From Sphingobacteriales bacterium (GTDB taxonomy: Bacteria > Bacteroidota > Bacteroidia > Sphingobacteriales > Sphingobacteriaceae): a stretch of DNA of 64,000 bases. The notes below the pieces were generated by a model. It was given only the letters and a program-made list of their open reading frames with translations, ran no database searches and was not told the DNA's origin. The stretch covers positions 62,001 to 126,000 of the forward strand of contig JANXOD010000020.1 in the NCBI GenBank assembly GCA_025353765.1. The letters are read 5' to 3'. Made by a program: the position numbers and the translations under genes. Shown in pieces: positions 61,695 to 64,000 of this stretch; positions within the stretch are counted from its first letter, which is position 1; every line of letters begins with the position of its first letter.

Positions 61695-62975
61695 ATGGGT
61701 GATCGTATTGCAGGATTAATTTTGATTAGCATTTTGCTGATTGTAGTTGACATCTATATTTACAGAGCTATACGTTCTGTAAGGCCAAAATGGACCAATA
61801 AAAAGCATCTAACTTTTACTTACATCTGGTGGGGCTATTCTATATTGTTGATCATTGGTGTATTTATTAGCATCTTCTTCAACATCAAATTCATATTTCG
61901 CACTATTATCCTGGTGGCTTTTTTCATGACATTTGTTTCCAAGATATTTATCCTTCCTTTCCTTTTAATCGATGATTTACGAAGAGGATTAATTTGGGCA
62001 AAACGTAAATTTTCCAGTCCAAAGAAAATTTCATCCAGTTTGCCTTTAGATGGTGGTGGATCTATCCCCCGATCTGATTTCTTAATAAAGGCAGGAACAT
62101 TGGTTGCTGCAATTCCTTTGGCTTCATTAACCTATGGTATAATTTCCAGCGCTTATGATTATCGCGTAAAGCGCAAAATATTGTATTTGCCTAATCTTCC
62201 AAAAGCCTTTGAAGGAATTAGACTCGGTCAAATATCTGATATCCATTCGGGTAGTTTTTACAATCAAAAAGCAGTTAAAGGCGGTGTTGATTTGTTATTA
62301 AAAGAGAAACCTGATTTCATTTTCTTTACGGGAGATCTGGTTAATAATATTGCATCAGAAATGCGGGATTACCAGGATATTTTTTCGAAAGTTAAAGCCC
62401 CATTGGGCGTATTTTCCACTTTAGGAAATCATGATTATGGCGATTATTATTTCGGTAAAGAAGCTTCGGCAGCTAAGGCTAAAAGTTTAGCAGATGTTAA
62501 AACCACACATAAAAATATGGGCTGGGATCTTCTGCTCAATGAAAACCGCAGGTTAAAAGTAGATGGAGAAGAGATCGCCATTATAGGCATCGAAAACTGG
62601 GGTGCGGGACGATTTGCAAAATATGGCCGCATGGACTTAGCTGTTAAAGGCACTGATGATGCACCGGTCAAATTACTTTTATCTCACGATCCCTCACATT
62701 GGAAAGCACAAGTTGTTCCTGAGTATCCACAAATTGATGCCATGTTTAGTGGACATACACACGGAATGCAGTTTGGAATTGTGACTGAAAAATTTCAGTG
62801 GAGCCCAATTCAATACATTTATAAAGAATGGGCGGGGCATTACCAAGAAAAACAGCAGCAATTATATGTGAATGTTGGTTATGGGTTTTTAGGCTATCCC
62901 GGTCGTGTTGGAATCTTGCCTGAAATTACGATATTTGAATTACGTCAGGGGAATTTAAATAGCACTAATTCATAA
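61695..62975 (+). CDS. Membrane-anchored metallophosphoesterase
   Basis: The 426-residue protein has three or four N-terminal transmembrane helices (about 3-23, 42-62, 68-90) and a hydrophobic stretch near 131-149 resembling a Tat-like or fourth helix. The calcineurin-like domain carries all metal motifs: SDIHSG at 181-186, GDLVNN at 213-218, GNHDYGDY at 244-251, LLLSHDPSHW and SGHTHGMQFG. Related proteins act on phosphorylated lipids or UDP-diacylglucosamine at the membrane. The ATG at 61695 lies beside a TAnnTTTG box (61684-61691), so the message may be leaderless. It is divergent from the polysaccharide operon. Confidence 0.87.
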   Translation: MGDRIAGLILISILLIVVDIYIYRAIRSVRPKWTNKKHLTFTYIWWGYSILLIIGVFISIFFNIKFIFRTIILVAFFMTFVSKIFILPFLLIDDLRRGLIWAKRKFSSPKKISSSLPLDGGGSIPRSDFLIKAGTLVAAIPLASLTYGIISSAYDYRVKRKILYLPNLPKAFEGIRLGQISDIHSGSFYNQKAVKGGVDLLLKEKPDFIFFTGDLVNNIASEMRDYQDIFSKVKAPLGVFSTLGNHDYGDYYFGKEASAAKAKSLADVKTTHKNMGWDLLLNENRRLKVDGEEIAIIGIENWGAGRFAKYGRMDLAVKGTDDAPVKLLLSHDPSHWKAQVVPEYPQIDAMFSGHTHGMQFGIVTEKFQWSPIQYIYKEWAGHYQEKQQQLYVNVGYGFLGYPGRVGILPEITIFELRQGNLNSTNS

Positions 62976-63014
62976 AGATCAGGTATTATTCAGTTATCCG
63001 CAGGCAAATCTTAC

Positions 63015-63893
63015 ATGAAAAAATACATCAACCAAACGCTGGATTTTCTTTTATTCAGTAATATTTTTATTGCTTTATGTGCTGTAGCACAGGGATTGGT
63101 GACTTATCAATTAGTACGTGCTAAACCCGAAAAATATGTATTAGCACTCTTGTTTTTCTCAACATTAGCCTTATATAATTTCAGTATTTTGCTCGCTAAA
63201 CCTAAAGATCCGGATAAATCACCTTTTCGAAGAGTCCAGTGGATTTTCTCGCATTATCGGTTAATGATTACGTTAACAATTATAGCAATTCTATCCATAC
63301 TTCCATTAATCCTCTTTTTATCTGTAACCTCACAAATATTATTGTTCTTTTTAGGCTTAGTATCAATTGCCTATAATTTGCCCATATTTAGTATTCATGA
63401 GAAGCGGTTCGGACTACGCAACATACCAGGGATAAAGCTTTTTCTTATTGCGATGATCTGGTCATTAAGTTGTGTTTTGCTCCCTATTTTGGAAATGGAA
63501 AGCGATCAAATTATTATGGTATCTGCCAAGGATACAATATTGCTGATTGCCAAACGATTTCTCTTTATAGCAGCCATCACTATTCCCTTTGATATTCGGG
63601 ACTTATTTCAGGACAAAACAAGTGAATTGAAAACCATCCCCGTAATGCTGGGTGAGAAAAAAGCGTACTTAATTTGCCAGATATTATTGCTTGCTTATCT
63701 TATCCTATTGTTTTTATTCACGCGAAATTTCGATAAAAACTTCTTTGGATTAATGCTTACCATTTTATTAACCGGCTGGCTAATATTTCGCTCTAACTGG
63801 CAAAAGAAGGAGTATTATTATTTTCTGTATTTAGACGGGACTATGATTTTACAATTTTTAATACTGCTATTATTTAGTTTTGTCCCAATATGA
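63015..63893 (+). CDS. UbiA-like polytopic membrane protein, first Asp motif not evident
   Basis: The 292-residue protein has eight to nine predicted transmembrane helices. FDIRDLFQD (D193, D196, D200) followed by LKTIPVMLGEKKA strongly resembles the second aspartate-rich motif of UbiA prenyltransferases. The first NDxxDxxxD motif is not evident. The equivalent loop after helix 2 reads YNFSILLAKPKDPDKSP. It may be a diverged prenyltransferase for an isoprenoid acceptor, or a relative that has lost activity. It follows the metallophosphoesterase by 39 bp and overlaps the next gene by four bases (ATGA). Confidence 0.7.
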   Translation: MKKYINQTLDFLLFSNIFIALCAVAQGLVTYQLVRAKPEKYVLALLFFSTLALYNFSILLAKPKDPDKSPFRRVQWIFSHYRLMITLTIIAILSILPLILFLSVTSQILLFFLGLVSIAYNLPIFSIHEKRFGLRNIPGIKLFLIAMIWSLSCVLLPILEMESDQIIMVSAKDTILLIAKRFLFIAAITIPFDIRDLFQDKTSELKTIPVMLGEKKAYLICQILLLAYLILLFLFTRNFDKNFFGLMLTILLTGWLIFRSNWQKKEYYYFLYLDGTMILQFLILLLFSFVPI

Positions 63894-64000
63894 AATCCAT
63901 TGATATACTTTCTATAAATATTTGTGGTGAAGCAGAGCTTCTCGTTGCTGATCATCAATCTGCAAAATCAGCATATCGCAAAATGTCTATTAATTTTGAT
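63890..64000 (+). CDS. Unrecognised gene, 3' truncated by window edge
   Basis: An ATG at 63890 overlaps the stop of the UbiA-like gene as ATGA, and 37 codons stay open to the window end. The product starts MKSIDILSINICGEAELL, which looks like the first strand of a soluble alpha/beta protein. Too little is visible to name a family. The four-base overlap argues that it belongs to the same transcript. Confidence 0.6.
   Translation, partial: MKSIDILSINICGEAELLVADHQSAKSAYRKMSINFD

Overview
The window reads as chromosomal DNA of a Bacteroidota bacterium, most likely in the Sphingobacteriales (Pedobacter/Solitalea-like). The grounds are an ATP synthase operon without beta/epsilon genes, an a subunit with a long exported N-terminal extension, a PorW/SprE lipoprotein of the gliding/type IX secretion apparatus, absence of Shine-Dalgarno leaders, frequent TTG starts, and several TAnnTTTG promoter boxes of the Bacteroidota type. 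Overall composition is AT-rich, and most so in the polysaccharide polymerase, flippase and methyltransferase genes.

Layout. 1-774: 3' part of a cupin/JmjC-like dioxygenase. 945-6885 (minus): atpZ, an AtpI-like gene, then atpB-E-F-H-A-G, with an intrinsic-terminator-like hairpin between atpE and atpF and a second hairpin between atpA and atpG. 7132-14289 (plus): porW/sprE, a class A penicillin-binding protein, a 42-bp tandem repeat, and uvrC. 14329-17508 (minus): a small membrane-anchored protein, rfbC, a DUF4286 gene and a TPR protein. 17831-24545 (plus): S9-family lipoprotein, histidine kinase, response regulator and GH31 glycosidase, apparently one operon. 24562-27374: two glycosyltransferases and a divergent methyltransferase. 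27398-34582: hybrid PAS histidine kinase, glyA, scpA and dxs.

34579-61488 (minus): a 27-kb surface-polysaccharide locus of 22 intact genes plus one glycosyltransferase relic. It opens with a four-gene set for a 2,3-diacetamido uronic acid (UDP-sugar dehydrogenase, aminotransferase, acetyltransferase, 3-dehydrogenase) and gmd. The export and assembly genes follow (Wza-type SLBB protein, Wzz, Wzx, Wzy, Wzi), then five glycosyltransferases, an FkbM methyltransferase, an L-sugar branch (FnlA/WbvB, RmlD-like reductase, WecB-like 2-epimerase, WbuB-like transferase), and a lipid-linked priming branch (WbpM/CapD-like dehydratase, WbpV-like reductase, WecA/WbpL-like transferase). This is a Wzx/Wzy-dependent system. 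No tyrosine kinase domain is attached to Wzz, and no GDP-fucose synthase accompanies gmd in the window. 61695-64000 (plus): a membrane-anchored metallophosphoesterase, a UbiA-like membrane protein and the start of an unrecognised gene.

I found no tRNA, rRNA, insertion sequence, prophage, CRISPR array or recognisable defence system. The most unusual items are the regulatory structures inside the ATP synthase operon, the displaced catalytic serine of the S9 protein, the frameshifted glycosyltransferase relic, the cupin-less FnlB homologue that points to L-quinovosamine rather than L-fucosamine, and the intergenic repeats. I did not find a clearly new multi-gene system.
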